Positions 5,570 to 6,030 of a stretch of DNA of 6,030 nt are shown piece after piece. The translations under genes were made by a program, and so were the position numbers. The notes below the pieces were generated by a model. It had not been told where the DNA came from and ran no database searches. It worked only from the letters and a program-made list of their open reading frames with translations. The stretch is from an uncultured Bacilli bacterium (lineage in GTDB: Bacteria > Bacillota_I > Bacilli_A > RF39 > UBA660), in contig CAQHJP010000036.1 in the NCBI GenBank assembly GCA_948801035.1, forward strand, positions 1-6,030, read 5' to 3'. The first letter of the stretch is position 1. Each line of letters begins with the position of its first letter.

Positions 5570-6030
5570 ATGATTAAAAAAAGTTCGTTTTATAAGTTTT
5601 TAATCTGTACTATTTTAACTTTAGTATGTCTAATATTAGTGAAATCAAATAATTCTTTTAAAACAAATTTATATAAATATTTATATACTGATAATATTTC
5701 ATTTGCTAAAATAAATGAAGTATATAAAAAATATCTTGGCTCTTCTATACCTTTTTTAAATTATTTTAATAAAACAGATAAGGTGTTTAATGAAACTTTA
5801 AAATATAATGATGTAAGTCTATATAAAAATGGTGTTAATTTATTTGTTGATGAAGATTATTTAGTTCCTGCAATAAAAGATGGAATTGTATCTTTTATTG
5901 GAGAAAAAGAAGGCTATGGAAATACTGTAATAATAGAATCTAGTGATGTTTGTATTTGGTATAGTAATTTAGAAAATATAAATTTAAGTATGTATGATTA
6001 TGTATCTAAAGGATCACTGGTTGGAAATAG
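5570..6030 (+). CDS. SpoIVFA-like membrane-anchored degenerate M23 protein (3' end outside window)
   Basis: The gene begins at ATG 5570 with SD AGGTGAT (5560-5566) and stays open for 153 codons to the window edge. Residues 9-24 form one membrane-spanning helix after a basic start (MIKK), so the rest should be extracytoplasmic. A short segment, YKKYLGSSIPFLNYF (52-66), leads to an M23/LytM fold: VPAIKDGIVSFIGEKEGYGN (99-118), then TVIIESS, WYSNL and MYDYVSKGSLVG (141-152). The zinc ligands are missing: the usual HxGxD is KNGVN (86-90) and the usual YxHL is YSNL (131-134). The order of parts and the YDYVSKG ending match Bacillus SpoIVFA, which holds and regulates the membrane protease SpoIVFB during sigma-K activation. 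Another inactive M23 scaffold is possible. A TATGAT at 5548-5553 could be a -10 box but has no good -35. Confidence 0.72.
   Translation, partial: MIKKSSFYKFLICTILTLVCLILVKSNNSFKTNLYKYLYTDNISFAKINEVYKKYLGSSIPFLNYFNKTDKVFNETLKYNDVSLYKNGVNLFVDEDYLVPAIKDGIVSFIGEKEGYGNTVIIESSDVCIWYSNLENINLSMYDYVSKGSLVGN

Noticed and set aside
2..6030. Mollicute-type code (TGA as Trp)
   Set aside because: All Trp codons in the long frames are TGG and the standard code gives intact proteins; none of the four visible stops is TGA, but that sample is too small to mean anything.

Overview
The window is strongly AT-rich, with A/T-ending codons, purine-rich Shine-Dalgarno (SD) sites, sigma-A-type promoters and short AT-stem terminators with U-tracts. 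This points to a low-GC Bacillota (Firmicutes). The large exported protein and the lipoprotein style recall uncultured gut Bacilli/Clostridia, but that assignment is from memory and is not proven here. All genes lie on the + strand and read through intact with the standard bacterial code (TAA/TAG stops, TGG for Trp).

Layout: (1) the 3' part of a HipA-like kinase gene that starts before the window (2-568); (2) two tandem paralogous lipoprotein genes (623-1459 and 1570-2433); (3) one very large Cys-rich secreted protein of unknown function (2536-5511); (4) the 5' part of a membrane-anchored, catalytically dead M23-fold protein resembling SpoIVFA (5570 to the window end). The two lipoprotein genes and the large gene each have a recognisable promoter just upstream and an intrinsic terminator just downstream, so they look like single-gene transcription units rather than an operon. 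No intergenic stretch exceeds about 110 bases, and I see no RNA gene, CRISPR array or insertion sequence.

The three central genes form an envelope set: two lipid-anchored proteins and one secreted 968-residue mature protein, all rich in paired cysteines, which is unusual for exported proteins of low-GC Gram-positives. The most striking DNA-level feature is that the two lipoprotein genes share a nearly identical cassette of about 105 bp (promoter, SD and lipoprotein signal peptide), while their mature domains are only faintly alike. The large protein appears modular: an N-terminal domain, a Gly linker encoded by unusually GC-rich codons, a central Cys-rich part, a second Gly/Pro linker and a C-terminal module. 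Its function is unknown. The downstream SpoIVFA-like gene predicts a SpoIVFB-type M50 protease gene just beyond the window.
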